NCBI GenBank assembly: GCA_037013685.1
Contig: CM072906.1
Span: 1,840,501-1,904,500, forward strand
DNA from: Acridotheres tristis
Lineage: Eukaryota > Chordata > Aves > Passeriformes > Sturnidae
DNA: 64,000 nt
Reading direction: 5' to 3'
Made by a program: the position numbers and the translations under genes. The notes under the pieces were generated by a model that worked only from the letters and a program-made list of their open reading frames with translations, searched no databases and had not been told where the DNA came from. This document shows, piece by piece, positions 11,050 to 22,500 of this stretch; within the stretch, counting starts at the first letter, position 1; every line of letters starts with the position of its first letter.

Positions 11050-12852
11050 TAAAGCAAATATCTCCTTTCCGATTCTGCAGCTGCAGTAACGCTGCCGTGG
11101 AACCGGAGCGAGTCCTCAGGAGCCAGACTCGCTCCTGGATCCCTTTCTCAGCGCCCCCTCTACAAACACCCTTGGTAAGATGTGATGCTATCAGGCTCGT
11201 GTTTTCAAATAACATCTGTAAGGGGAAAAAACCCACAAAAAAAACTCCCAAACCAAACCCAACAGAACAACCACCACGACCAAGTTTAGCTAATGCATAG
11301 AAAATCCCGGGAAGCGCTGGTTTGTTCAGAAACACTGCCCAATTCCCTGGCTCTGCTTTAAGGAGACACATTGACCTGGCTGCAAACCTCCCAGCTCTGT
11401 GCATCCTCGGAGCACTGAATATCAAGTTCCAAATGAAAGCATGGATACAATCAGCCTCCTGTGTTTCCGCTGTAGGCAGCCAGAGCTATCTGGCCCAGCA
11501 TCCTGTGCCCAAACACTTCAGGGTGCACAGGGAAACAATGTCAGGAATCCTGAGTCCAAAGATGTGCCCTCAGTAACACATGTAATAACACAGATGGATA
11601 TGAATCTGTCACACGGGTTCCTGAACTTCATGTTTCCATACAAAGAGTGAGGTTCAAAATTTCATTGCAGAAGTAAAAATGTCACCTCATTTTGCTGCTT
11701 TAAACAGCTGTCTGGTTATTCAAGTGGGAGTCTCACAGTATCCTATCCCAACAAAAGAGGATAATTTGCTTCTCATCTTCAGGCGATGATGTTATAGATT
11801 TTTCTTGTCTCCCTTATATTACACCTCCCAGACTATTAAATTTCTCCTTGCAGGGAGGCTGTGCATGTCTCCACAGATCCTCTCCATCACTCCCTGTACC
11901 TTTTCTAGGTCTAGATATCTTTTTCATGGGCAGAGTGAGATGGAATAAATACATTTACCACTGACTTACCATCTCCTACTATATGTGCACACAGGAGATA
12001 TAAACCAGGTGAAACAGACCCTGAAACCTAGTTTGTCAGTATTACTCACCTAAAAAGTACTGTCAGTGCTGATAACAGCGTCAGTGCATTATCTGAAAGT
12101 GCTGGCTTTGACAACCTAACTACTCATTCACCTGCCAACAGAGATTTTTAGAACTTTTCATAAACTAGGACTTACACAAGGGATCCAAACACCAGTGTTG
12201 ACCAATAATAGTCACTGCATTTAGGTGGAGCTGAGGCTACTCAGTCCTGCTCTGCCCTGAGACCCCTTCCCTGCTCACCCACACTCCACGTGTTGTCCCT
12301 GCTCTTCTCTGCTCAGACAGGGAATTGGGATGAAGCCCTTTCCAAACCCCCTCACTGCAGTCAGCTGGGCTGGTTCAAATCTTGGCCATCCATGGCCATA
12401 GCTGTCAGAAATAACTTTCCATTGATGCCACAGAAAAATATTCCCACTCTCCCTTTAATTCTGCATTCCTGTGGGAGAATTAATCTATGCTAAAAGGGTG
12501 GTAAAATTCCCTAGCCATTTTTTGGAACTGAAGATGTTAAAAATGGATGAGACGGTCTCCTAATAGGGAGCAACATAAAAAAATAAAATTAAAACACTGG
12601 TTTTTATCATTTTTTGAAGCAGCAAATGAATAAATGGGACAGATCTGGATTTGACTGAGATCAGGTCAGTGCAAGAGCCTCACATCCTCCCCAGCTGCTG
12701 CTGCTCCTCCAGTCACTGCAGCAGTGCATTCCTGCAGCCCTGGCAGCCCTGCTGCAGCCAGCACACCGGAGTGTCACCACAGCCGTGGTGTCAGAGCAGG
12801 ACACACAGACACCTCTGTGCTGTGCCAGTGGCACTGCCCCATCCTGGGCCAT
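11050..12852. other. Unique intronic sequence
   Basis: Non-repetitive sequence between the CpG island and the large minisatellite. It has an A/C-rich patch near 11220-11285 and no recognised exon. Confidence 0.55.
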
Positions 12853-14332
12853 GGGCAGGAGCACAGGCACAGCACGGGGCACAGGGCACAGCACAGGGCA
12901 CAGGGCACAGAGCACAGGGCACAGCACAGGGCACAGCAGAGGGCACAGAGCACAGAGCACAGGGCACAGCACAGGGCACAGCACAGGGCACAGAGCACAG
13001 GGCACAGAGCACAGGGCACAGCACACGGCACAGGGCACAGCACAGGGCACAGCACAGAGCACAGGGCACAGGGCACAGCACAGGGCACAGGGCACAGAGC
13101 ACAGGGCACAGCACAGAGCACAGGGCACAGAGCACAGGGCACAGCACGGGGCACAGCACGGGGCACAGGGCACAGCACAGGGCACAGCACAGGGCACAGA
13201 GCACAGCACAGGGCACAGGGCACAGGGCACAGCACAGAGCACAGAGCACAGCACAGGGCACAGGGCACAGAGCACAGGGCACAGCACAGGGCACAGGGCA
13301 CAGGGCACAGGGCACAGCACAGGGCACAGGGCACAGCACAGGGCACAGCACAGAGCACAGGACACAACACAGGGCACAACACAGGACACAACACAGGGCA
13401 CAGCACAGGGCACAGGGCACAGCACAGGGCACAGGGCACAGGGCACAGAGCACAGCACAGGGCACAGGGCACAGCACAGGGCACAGAGCACAGGGCACAG
13501 GGCACAGAGCACAGGGCACAGCACGGGGCACAGGGCACAGCACGGGGCACAGGGCACAGCACAGGGCACAGCACAGGGCACAGGGCACAGCACAGGGCAC
13601 AGAGCACAGAGCACAGAGCACAGGGCACAGGGCACAGGGCACAGAGCACAGCACAGGGCACAGGGCACAGCACAGGGCACAGCACAGAGCACAGGGCACA
13701 GCACAGGGCACAGGGCACAGAGCACAGAGCACAGAGCACAGGGCACAGGGCACAGGGCACAGAGCACAGCACAGGGCACAGGGCACAGAGCACAGGGCAC
13801 AGGGCACAGGGCACAGGGCACAGAGCACAGGGCACAGGGCACAGGGCACAGGGCACAGAGCACAGCACAGGGCACAGAGCACAGGGCACAGAGCAGAGGG
13901 CACAGGGCACAGGGCACAGGGCACAGAGCACAGGGCACAGCACAGGGCACAGGGCACAGCACAGGGCACAGCACAGAGCACAGGGCACAGGGCACAGCAC
14001 AGGGCACAGGGCACAGGGCACAGCACAGGGCACAGCACGGGGCACAGCACGGGGCACAGGGCACAGCACAGGGCACAGCACGGGGCACAGGGCACAGCAC
14101 AGGACACAGGGCACAGCACAGGGCACAGGGCATAGCACAGGGCACAGGGCACAGGGCACAGGGCACAGGGCACAGGGCACAGAGCACAGGGCACAGCACA
14201 GGGCACAGGGCATAGCACAGGGCACAGAGCACAGGGCACAGGGCACAGGGCACAGGGCACAGCACACGGCACAGGGCACGGCACAGGGCACAGGGCACAG
14301 CACAGGGCACAGCACAGGGCACAGGGCACAGC
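12853..14332 (+). repeat. 1.5-kb CACAG-type minisatellite
   Basis: The array is built from CACAGGG, CACAGAG and the 12-bp composite CACAGCACAGGG in irregular order, with rare variants CACGGGG, CACAAC and CATAG. No unit contains a stop codon on either strand, so long open frames appear in at least five reading frames; these are by-products. Runs of GGG with 4-nt loops, for example 13795-13818 and 14140-14177, meet the usual G-quadruplex pattern on the plus strand. Confidence 0.97.
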
Positions 14333-16731
14333 TCGGGCCGAGAGCTGGCACCGCGTACCAAGCACAACCAGCTGTGGCTCACAGCAATCAGCAGCCCTGG
14401 ATGTTTTCCACTGCTTCATTAGCATCTGGCAGGACCTAAAGTTCCAGGGTCACAAAACACAGAGCTATTATTTCATTTCAGGCAAATGCACAGCGACATC
14501 CCTCGAGAGCTGTCCTTTTGTAATCAAAGGACAAGTGCAGCGCAGGGAATGGAGATGCAGAATTTGCAGCCATCACATCCCCCAGCTGGGCAGGGACGAG
14601 CCCATCACACCACAGATTGCTCATTTTGTGTCTGCTCTTGAAAGCCCCCACATCAGCATCACAAACAGCCCCTGGCAGCACAGCAGAGCCCGGTGATTCC
14701 TTACAGCACTGACAGCTGGGTGGCTTTGCACGCACACACAAAGTACACACCAGCTTAAGTTTTCAACACTTCATTCATCTTTGCAGCAGGACAAAACACA
14801 CCATTTATTTTCAAACCTGCAGCGTCAGCGTTTTCTGTGAACTGTGTTTGGTTCTCCTGTTTTATAGAGCTATAGTCTTTATGGTGCATGACACAACAGC
14901 TTCACTCCTGTTTGCCAATTCTCTTCCCAGGGACGTGATACTGGACAAACACCCCAGCTGGGGATCCACCCCTGAAAGTGCTGCACTCACCTCCAAAACC
15001 CTGTTAGCCCACACCTCTTTCAGTCACCCATCAATGACATGAAATAACATACTGTTCCTATCCTGAGTTTGTACAGCCAAAATCCCAACTTGTTTTCATA
15101 TGATCCCAAAAAGGGAGCTGTGCTTTGGTAGAATATTCACAATTCTCCCAGAATAACCATACTTTGATTTTTCATCAGGTTTTGCCATACTCTAATAAAC
15201 CATTTCAACTGTGAGACAGTGTAGAAAAGAATTGAAATAACCTCCTTTTTAACAGACCATTGGTTCTAAGCCTTTTAATACACCCTAATGTATATTTAGA
15301 TATCGATCCACGTTCATTTCAATTATTCCTCATGACAAAGCTGATCACACACTAATGCAATGTGCAGTGTAACAGTGAGTGCTGAGTTGGTTTTTAAGTT
15401 TCCTAACAGCAGTGGGTACCCCCTCCTCTTCTCTCTAGCTTTGGGTTTGTTGGTAAATCAGATTAACACCTTGGTACAACAAGGAAGGGGAGGAAGGAGC
15501 AAACGAGGCACGATTTCACCTATTTTCACTATCTCCTGAGTGAGCAGAAATGCCTTGAAGAACCCACTTGTACAGCAGAGGCAATCCTGGAGGAAGCTAA
15601 AGAACCCTGACCCTTATGCCAAGCAAAAGCAATCTCTGTGTGTGTGCAGGGGGACTAAAGCTAAAGCAAGATGGTGCATTTGCAGCAGGGACTACATCCA
15701 AGACGAATTACAGCCATTCCTGTGTTCTTGGCACTAGGAGAGCAGAAAATCATCTCCCTCCCTATTACCATAATAGCTTTCACACTTCCCAACCAGCAGA
15801 GTGAAGTGTGGTGATGCTGAAAGAAATAGCACATAAACAACAAACAGAAAGTTTAGATACATAGGAAGATCCCATCTCCAGAAAATGTTTACAGCGATTT
15901 TTATAATTAGCCTGTGGGGAGGGGGAAAAAAGGAGAGGAACAAAAAGGCAATTTGGAATAAGTATAAATAAAAAGGATTTCAAAACGTTTTTCACAGCTC
16001 AGAATGGCTCCTAATGTAGCAGCCAAAGCAGGGATTCCTGGGAGATTAAATGAAGCTGAGAGCAAAGCTTGTGGGATCTGCAAGCCTACTAAGAGAGAAA
16101 GTTTTCCCCAAATTCATAGGAATGTAGAGTAACTTGGATTCTACAAATGAAGTACAAATGCTGAAGCTCCTGCCTGTCTCTGAGCACTCCCCCAGCTCTA
16201 AACTAGCACACACCCAGCTCACTTCCAAGCACCCACATTCCATAGCAGCCTTTCTGCTTTAACCCAGAACCACAGCAGCTTTGTATTCCAATCCCTTCCA
16301 TCCTAGCAGGCTTCCCAGGGCATGGGCAGTGAGGGGAGGGTCAGACTGCCCAAACTCAAACAAATCATCTCAGAACCAGCAGAACAAATGAGGCACCCAC
16401 AGCCTCCTGAGCCAGTGCTGCCAGACCTTTGTGGGTCACGGGGAGGTCCCCAGGGAACTCTCATCTTCCAGGCTCATAGAAAGCACTGTGGGATTTGCTG
16501 CCTCGTTATTAACATGGTAACAATCCCATCTTATACCTCAGGACCCCGCTCGCCCATCCACACCATCTGCTCTTTCATCTTGAGTGCTGCTGAGTAATCC
16601 CGTCATGAACATGCTGCTGTCACTTCAGGCTTCTGTGCACTCTGCAGAGAAACTCTCCAGGTCACTGGTTCGAAGGCAGTGTGGGCTGGCAGGATTCAGG
16701 AGCTCTGGTGCCTTCACCCCCACTGAGAGCA
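14333..16731. other. Unique intronic sequence
   Basis: No recognised repeat family or exon. AT-rich stretches such as 15050-15350 alternate with average intron sequence. Confidence 0.55.
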
Positions 16732-17080
16732 GGCACAGGGTGGGCTGCACCCCATGTCTGGTGTTCCTGGAGCAGGCACAGGGTGGGCTGCACCCCATGT
16801 CTGGTGTTCCTGGGACTGGCACAGGGTGGGCTGTACCCCATGTCTGGTGTCCCTGGGACTGGCACAGGGTGGGCTGCACCCCATGTCTGGTGTTCCTGGG
16901 ACTGGCACAGGGTGGGCTGCACCCCATGTCTGGTGTTCCTGGAGCAGGCACAGGGTGGGCTGCACCCCATGTCTGGTGTCCCTGGGACTGGCACAGGGTG
17001 GGCTGCACCCCATGTCTGGTGTCCCTGGGACTGGCACAGGGTGGGCTGCACCCCATGTCTGGTGTCCCTGGGACTGGCAC
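16732..17080 (+). repeat. 43-bp minisatellite, 8 copies, no length variation
   Basis: The start GGCACAGGGTGGGCTG falls at 16732, 16775, 16818, 16861, 16904, 16947, 16990 and 17033, always 43 bp apart, with a partial start at 17076. Copies differ at a few sites: the phrase before each unit is GGAGCA or GGGACT, and GTGTTCCTGG alternates with GTGTCCCTGG. The high identity points to recent expansion. Frames on both strands stay open through it, with no real product. Confidence 0.97.
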
Positions 17081-18909
17081 CATTTCAGCCCAGGAGACCA
17101 ACACCACCACCAGAGTCACCCTTTACACAAAGATTTTTTTCTTCCCAGTGACTAAGAAGTGCAAGTGACATTTTCCCTGGCAGCTCTAAGCCCTGTCAGG
17201 TCTGTCAGTGCTGTAAGGTCTTACAGCTGCCTTTCCCTTGGAATAGGATAAAGCCAAATAAGTCAGACCACCTGACTCAAAGAGCACAGATTAATGTGAG
17301 AAAACCAGTCTGAAGTATTTTATCTCCCCAGCAAAGTGCCAGTCTGTAATGAGTTACAGTCAGGGGTAACCCATCTGGGACACATGCTCAGCTTTCCAGG
17401 TGAAATGATGGCTATGAGGCTCAACCACAGACCCCTGAAGGATTCAAAGACACCTCAAGACAGTCCACAGAGGACAAGAAAACAGGCATTTGCTAGTGGT
17501 TTACAACCTGCAAGAGACAGACTGAGCCAGAAGCAGGAGAGCCCGTGAGCCTGGCACACAGGAGCTGGGCTCATGATGGCTCACAATCTGCTACTTGTGC
17601 CACACTGAGTTAGCTCAGGGTGCAGGAAGGAGAGCTGCTGATGGGATATGATATATGTGGAACTGTGCCAGGAGGTCATGTGTGACTATCTACAGCAGTG
17701 GGAGGCAAAGGTGCCTTAAAATGTCTTTTTGACCTCTCTGAAAGAGAAGGTGCAGTGCCATCATCTGTCATTTAAAAAAACAACAAAAATTTCCAGCTGG
17801 ACAAAATCACTTATGATATTAAGAGAGGAAATGACGCATTTGTAATCCTACACAATGGTTCTGCATTTTGTTCCCTGGCTTTCTGGTTTCTAGAGCTCCA
17901 GCACGGTTTGGACAGAGGTTCATTACCTGAGATGACACCAGTACTCAAAAGTGTTTGAAACGACAGGATTCTCTAGTGCAGAAAGCCGTGATTTCTGTGA
18001 CACTCCATCACTTCCTCCTACTGAACATAGCTCTGCAATACACTAGAGAGCTGTGAGTATGGATGGCCCTCATTTAGAGAGGGAACAGGGAAGAGGGAGC
18101 AATGCATCCAGAGGGGAAGGGGGGCAGATAAATCTCTGAAAAAAACAGAAACTTTGCATGCCATGTATGCATTAACACTGGAACACTAACACAAGATCCC
18201 TTTGAACATGAAAAGGGATTAGATGGCAGGGCACTAATGCCCACAGCTAAATCAAGTCCTGCTCAGCAAAACGTTTGACACTAAAAATCCCCAGCAGCAC
18301 AGATTAGGCTGCAGTGCCAACAGCTCCTGCAGCAGCCATGGACACAGGGCAATTGACACCTCAGCAATGAGTGCTGTAACCTATTTAACACCACCAAGGC
18401 ACCAGGCTGGGCACAAGGACAGTGACCAAGGACCAAGGGAGGGGTTACACAGAGCTCTGGGGTCCCAGCACCCAAACAGGTCTCAGATCCCAGCCCCAGC
18501 TGCCCTGGGCATCCCAGTCACGTCCTCACCACAAGCATAAGGACCTATAAACCCAAGGCCACCTCTGGCATGATTCACAATTCCTCCTGTGTCACACAAA
18601 ACAGGAAATCCAGCACCCTGCAGGAAGGCAGAGCAAAGAAACAACCAATATCTCCCCAGACATGGGGCTGCAGATCCCAGCTCCCCAGCACCCTGAAAGG
18701 TCCTTACTGGGGCCTGGCAGGTGCATCACCTCAGTCTCTGGGAAGCTCCAAAGTTTCACACACCAGGCTTGGATCAGCTCTGAGGATGCTCTGCACTCAC
18801 CAAGCAGAAAAATCACCTGGAGCCCAGAGCCAGAGCACACGTGCTCACACATGAGCATGGACACCCAGCCAAAACACAGCCAGGCCCTTGGCACCCCCAC
18901 TCTCCTTTC
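17081..18909. other. Unique intronic sequence
   Basis: No gene or repeat family recognised. Confidence 0.5.
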
Positions 18910-19500
18910 ATTTTCAAAATAATTCCAATTCTTGTGAAGTTTCCCTTTAAAATGAGATTTTGTTCTTTAATATTCATTGACTTCTAGTTTCCTTCCCACA
19001 CACAAGGCATTATTTACTCTACAGTGGCTCGGTGCATCAATTATGGTAATAGTTTGTGAATAACATTTGCATTATGGGAAAATGAGCCTGGTTATTTAGC
19101 ACTAGCCAAACCATCCCTCTGGAAAATTGTCACAAACATATGTATCATATGCCTCCACTTAAATAGATCTGTAATTACTACAGTTTATTTTTAAAAAGCC
19201 AGCACTTTTCTCTCTCTTTTTTTCTTTCTGAGAGCAGACAAACATCTACAAAGCCCTTTCCCTTCCTCAGCCAAAGGTAATGGCTAATGGCTGCTGCTAC
19301 CACGTCCTCTTATTTTACACTGAGATGTTAGAGGTGAAAAGCATCTCCTACATTAGTTTACTGTAATGCAGAAAGTGTGGCTCAGTAATTGTGGCATCTG
19401 ATTAATGCTCTGTTTCAGTCCCTTCGGCTAAATTCCAGCCTCAGTTCAACTACTGTAAATTCTGATTAACATCTGCATTACATCAGCACCCAGGGTTTAT
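18910..19500. promoter_or_regulatory. Possible enhancer with POU octamer and homeodomain cores
   Basis: A unique AT-rich block carrying an exact octamer ATTTGCAT at 19065-19072, directly followed by TATGGG, plus CAATTATGG, CTGTAATTACT, GATTAATGC and GATTAAC. Such clustering fits a developmental enhancer, and AUTS2 introns are known to carry neural enhancers in other vertebrates. Function here is inferred from motifs only. Confidence 0.3.
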
Positions 19501-22500
19501 ATTCCAGGAGCAGGAGTGCCTGGTGCAAGGCACTGAGCACAGAGCACCACAGTCTGTGCTTCCTCCAGAGCAATTGCTCTGCTCCATGGAGAGTCTGATG
19601 TAGCAAATAAGGCATTTCACCTTGTGTAACGTGTCTGTGAATACCTGCCTAAAGGCCTGGCAACTTTTTTAAGCAGCTAATTCAAACAGGGGTTCAAAAA
19701 ACCCCACAAAAGCACCCCAACAAAACGAACAGCTTTGTACATTGAGGACCTGTAGTAACTAAATTCACAGCGTTTTTAACACTCAGACTCCAAAAATTCT
19801 TGCAAATAAGCATTTATGTTAGTGCACAGCAGCTTGCTTTTACAGTGCCCACTGTCAGCTCAGGTATATTTGGAGAAGTTAATCAGGCTTCTGGCTTTCT
19901 TAGAGCACCAGGGCACTCCACAGAGCAGCAATCCTGCTATCTTTGTGCATAAGAAATGTTCAAAACTGCCCCTTTGCATGGAAAGGGAGAGCAACACAGC
20001 CAGAATGATCCCAGCAAACTTGGCTTCCAAGATCACAAACTGTAACGGGGACAATAGAAGCTGCTGATGCCATCAGATCTCCATAGGCAACCCCACAATC
20101 AGAACTGAACTTTCACAGTGAGAGTACACCACAAAGGGACTTAACACAAGCGAAATGGAAGTGGGAAGAGAGTGGCACAGACAGTGTAACAGTGGTACCT
20201 GAGATGCTGCACCCTTTGCTGCACATAAAGGAGCTGGCACTGCTCTGTGCCAGCAGCTCCTCCCCAGGCTGCTGGGCAGGGCTGAGCCAGGCCAGTAGTG
20301 AGACACGATAGCTCTGACTATTTACTAGATCTTTCACAGCCCATGACTTGGTGATGTCAGGCCAATTCCAAAGTTTCCAGCCAAGAAATCCTCCTAATGA
20401 GCCATCTCAAAAAGCAGTCAAAGGTTACATAGCTGCTGACACCCAGCTGCAGCCTTGTTATTCAGCCAGATGTGAAAACAGAATAACAAGAGCTTAATTT
20501 GTTCTGTCTCTGTGCCACCTTCCCCCTGAGCTCTGTGCTTGCACACGAGCAATACCAAACCCCCTTTACCCCAGCACAGCACACCAAGTGGTTTTTCCTC
20601 TCTTGTGTCAAAATTGAAACTGGTCTTACTCGGTACCAGCACACGGTGTGTGCATTTGGAAATTGCTTTAATGCCTGTATTTCCAGCTCTGGTATGAAAA
20701 TCTCTACAGCAAAAGCTCCAGCAGTGGCACAGTGGCATCAGGTGCTGTTTGCTTCACCTCACACATGGGCTTCTCCAAGACAGGTGAGGATGGAGGGATA
20801 AAGCAAAAATTCATTATTCCTGTGATACACTTGAAATTTAAGTATTAGCTTGTATTGAAGCTCTTGATCTAACAAAGTACTATTATAAAATGCACAATCA
20901 AGCCCAAAAACTCGGCCCCATCCTATCCAAGCAATGCTACACTCAGCACAGCAATTCCAAATCCCACCAAACCTTTTGCCTCTATTCTGGCCAACTGAGC
21001 AGCACAGCACCACGTTTGCCACAGGGCTCAAAAGCAGTGCTTTGTGTCCTGCCTCAGCAGGAGATGTGTGCTTGTTTTAACAGCAAAGGGAACAGGTTGG
21101 CAGTGCTTGACAAGTCTGAATCAAAGTGTCTGCAAATAGAATGGCAAAGGTCAGAGTGATGCTGTGAGCTGGCACTGCAGTGATGTGCCACGAGCTGTCT
21201 CTGCTGGAAAAACCTTCAGCTCTTGTCTTCAACACTCTCTCCTGCTACACTTTTATCTTCCCCATCCTAAGAGAGGAAAGATTAAAACAGACATGTAAAA
21301 AGGATGAGGAAAAGAAAACTGCAAAATAGTCCCCTCCCTCATTTTAATTATTGATGCAGACAGCCTAAGCAATCTGTAAGCCATATACATAATGTATTTA
21401 CTTGAAAATCCCAGCAAATCCACACGGTATTACAGAACAAACTACAAGCTGATCTGGGAGCACTGTCTTAAGAACTGGGTAAGCTGTCTCCATGTACTCA
21501 AAAATCTGTTTGACAAACGGAAAGATTAGATTAATGTTAATAATGCTAACGTGCTCAGCAGCACTCCCTGCCCCAGCAACGGGGTTTGGGTGCCTGGGGT
21601 CTTGTTTTTATCCACACCAGATCAGTCTGTGCTGCAAACTCTGCTTGTTTAGAATGACAAAGGCAAGACTGGCTCACATTCTTGAAGCCCTCCCCTCCAT
21701 TTGATTATACACCCCAGCAGTAATGTTTAGAGATCAGACAGGAATCAGCAGATGTTTTACATAGCAGAAGACCATGTTAAAAAATAACCCAAACCAACCA
21801 CTTCTTGAAACAGCTGCTTCTAGGTTTGGGGGCTAAGGAGGATGGGTGGAGTAAAAGGGAAATGGGGGCAAAGAATCAGACTTCAGCCTGAATTTGGTGA
21901 GGGATGCTGTGTCCCCCTCTGCTCCGTCACTGACTGGAACCACCTGGACAAGAAGCACATTCATTAAAAAAACATTCCCTGCAAAGCTGAACAGACAGCA
22001 TAAGCAGCAGCAGGCAGCAGTTTACTACAGCATGAAAATGCAGGATCTGTAGCTCATTGAGCCATTCATTGTTTTAATTCCTGAGTTTCATCTCACTCCA
22101 TAAGAGGCTCTGGACAGCAAAGCTTTCTGCGTGTACACCACACATCACTGCACGAGCTGGAGTGCCAGAGCAGCGAGGAGGGCACAGGATGGGCACTGGC
22201 ACTGTCACCACACGGCTCTGGGAGGTGACACGGTGAGCCCAAGGCCAGGCCCAGCCCTGCAGGTCCCGGTGAGCCCCACCACCACCTCCTCATGGCCCAG
22301 ATGCTCAGAGACCCCTGCGGCACAGCAGAGCCTGTTTGCAATTTTCTTCTCAACCAACAGTACAGAAACACAAACCTTCAGACAAACGGATCCTTCACTT
22401 CCTCCTTGCTGCTTTTAGTGGTTTCTTTAATCTTTTAAGCTTCTGGGTCTAATCCAGCAGCTGCCATCAAAAGTACTTATACAACTGCAGGGGAGGGAGG

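Noticed and set aside
12370..12385. tRNA B-box-like sequence GGTTCAAATC
   Set aside because: No A-box at the right distance and no cloverleaf; the same holds for GGTTCGAAG at about 16668.
12651..14439. Open frames of 476-573 codons in several frames on both strands
   Set aside because: They are produced by a tandem repeat whose units contain no stop codons. Overlapping frames on both strands cannot all be coding, and the peptides are pure repeats.
14499..14512. CTCGAGAGCTGTCC, partly like the reverse complement of the next AUTS2 exon as recalled
   Set aside because: The match stops after a few bases and no splice sites or reading frame support an exon.
16625..17168. Frames of 107-194 codons on both strands
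   Set aside because: They simply translate the 43-bp minisatellite.
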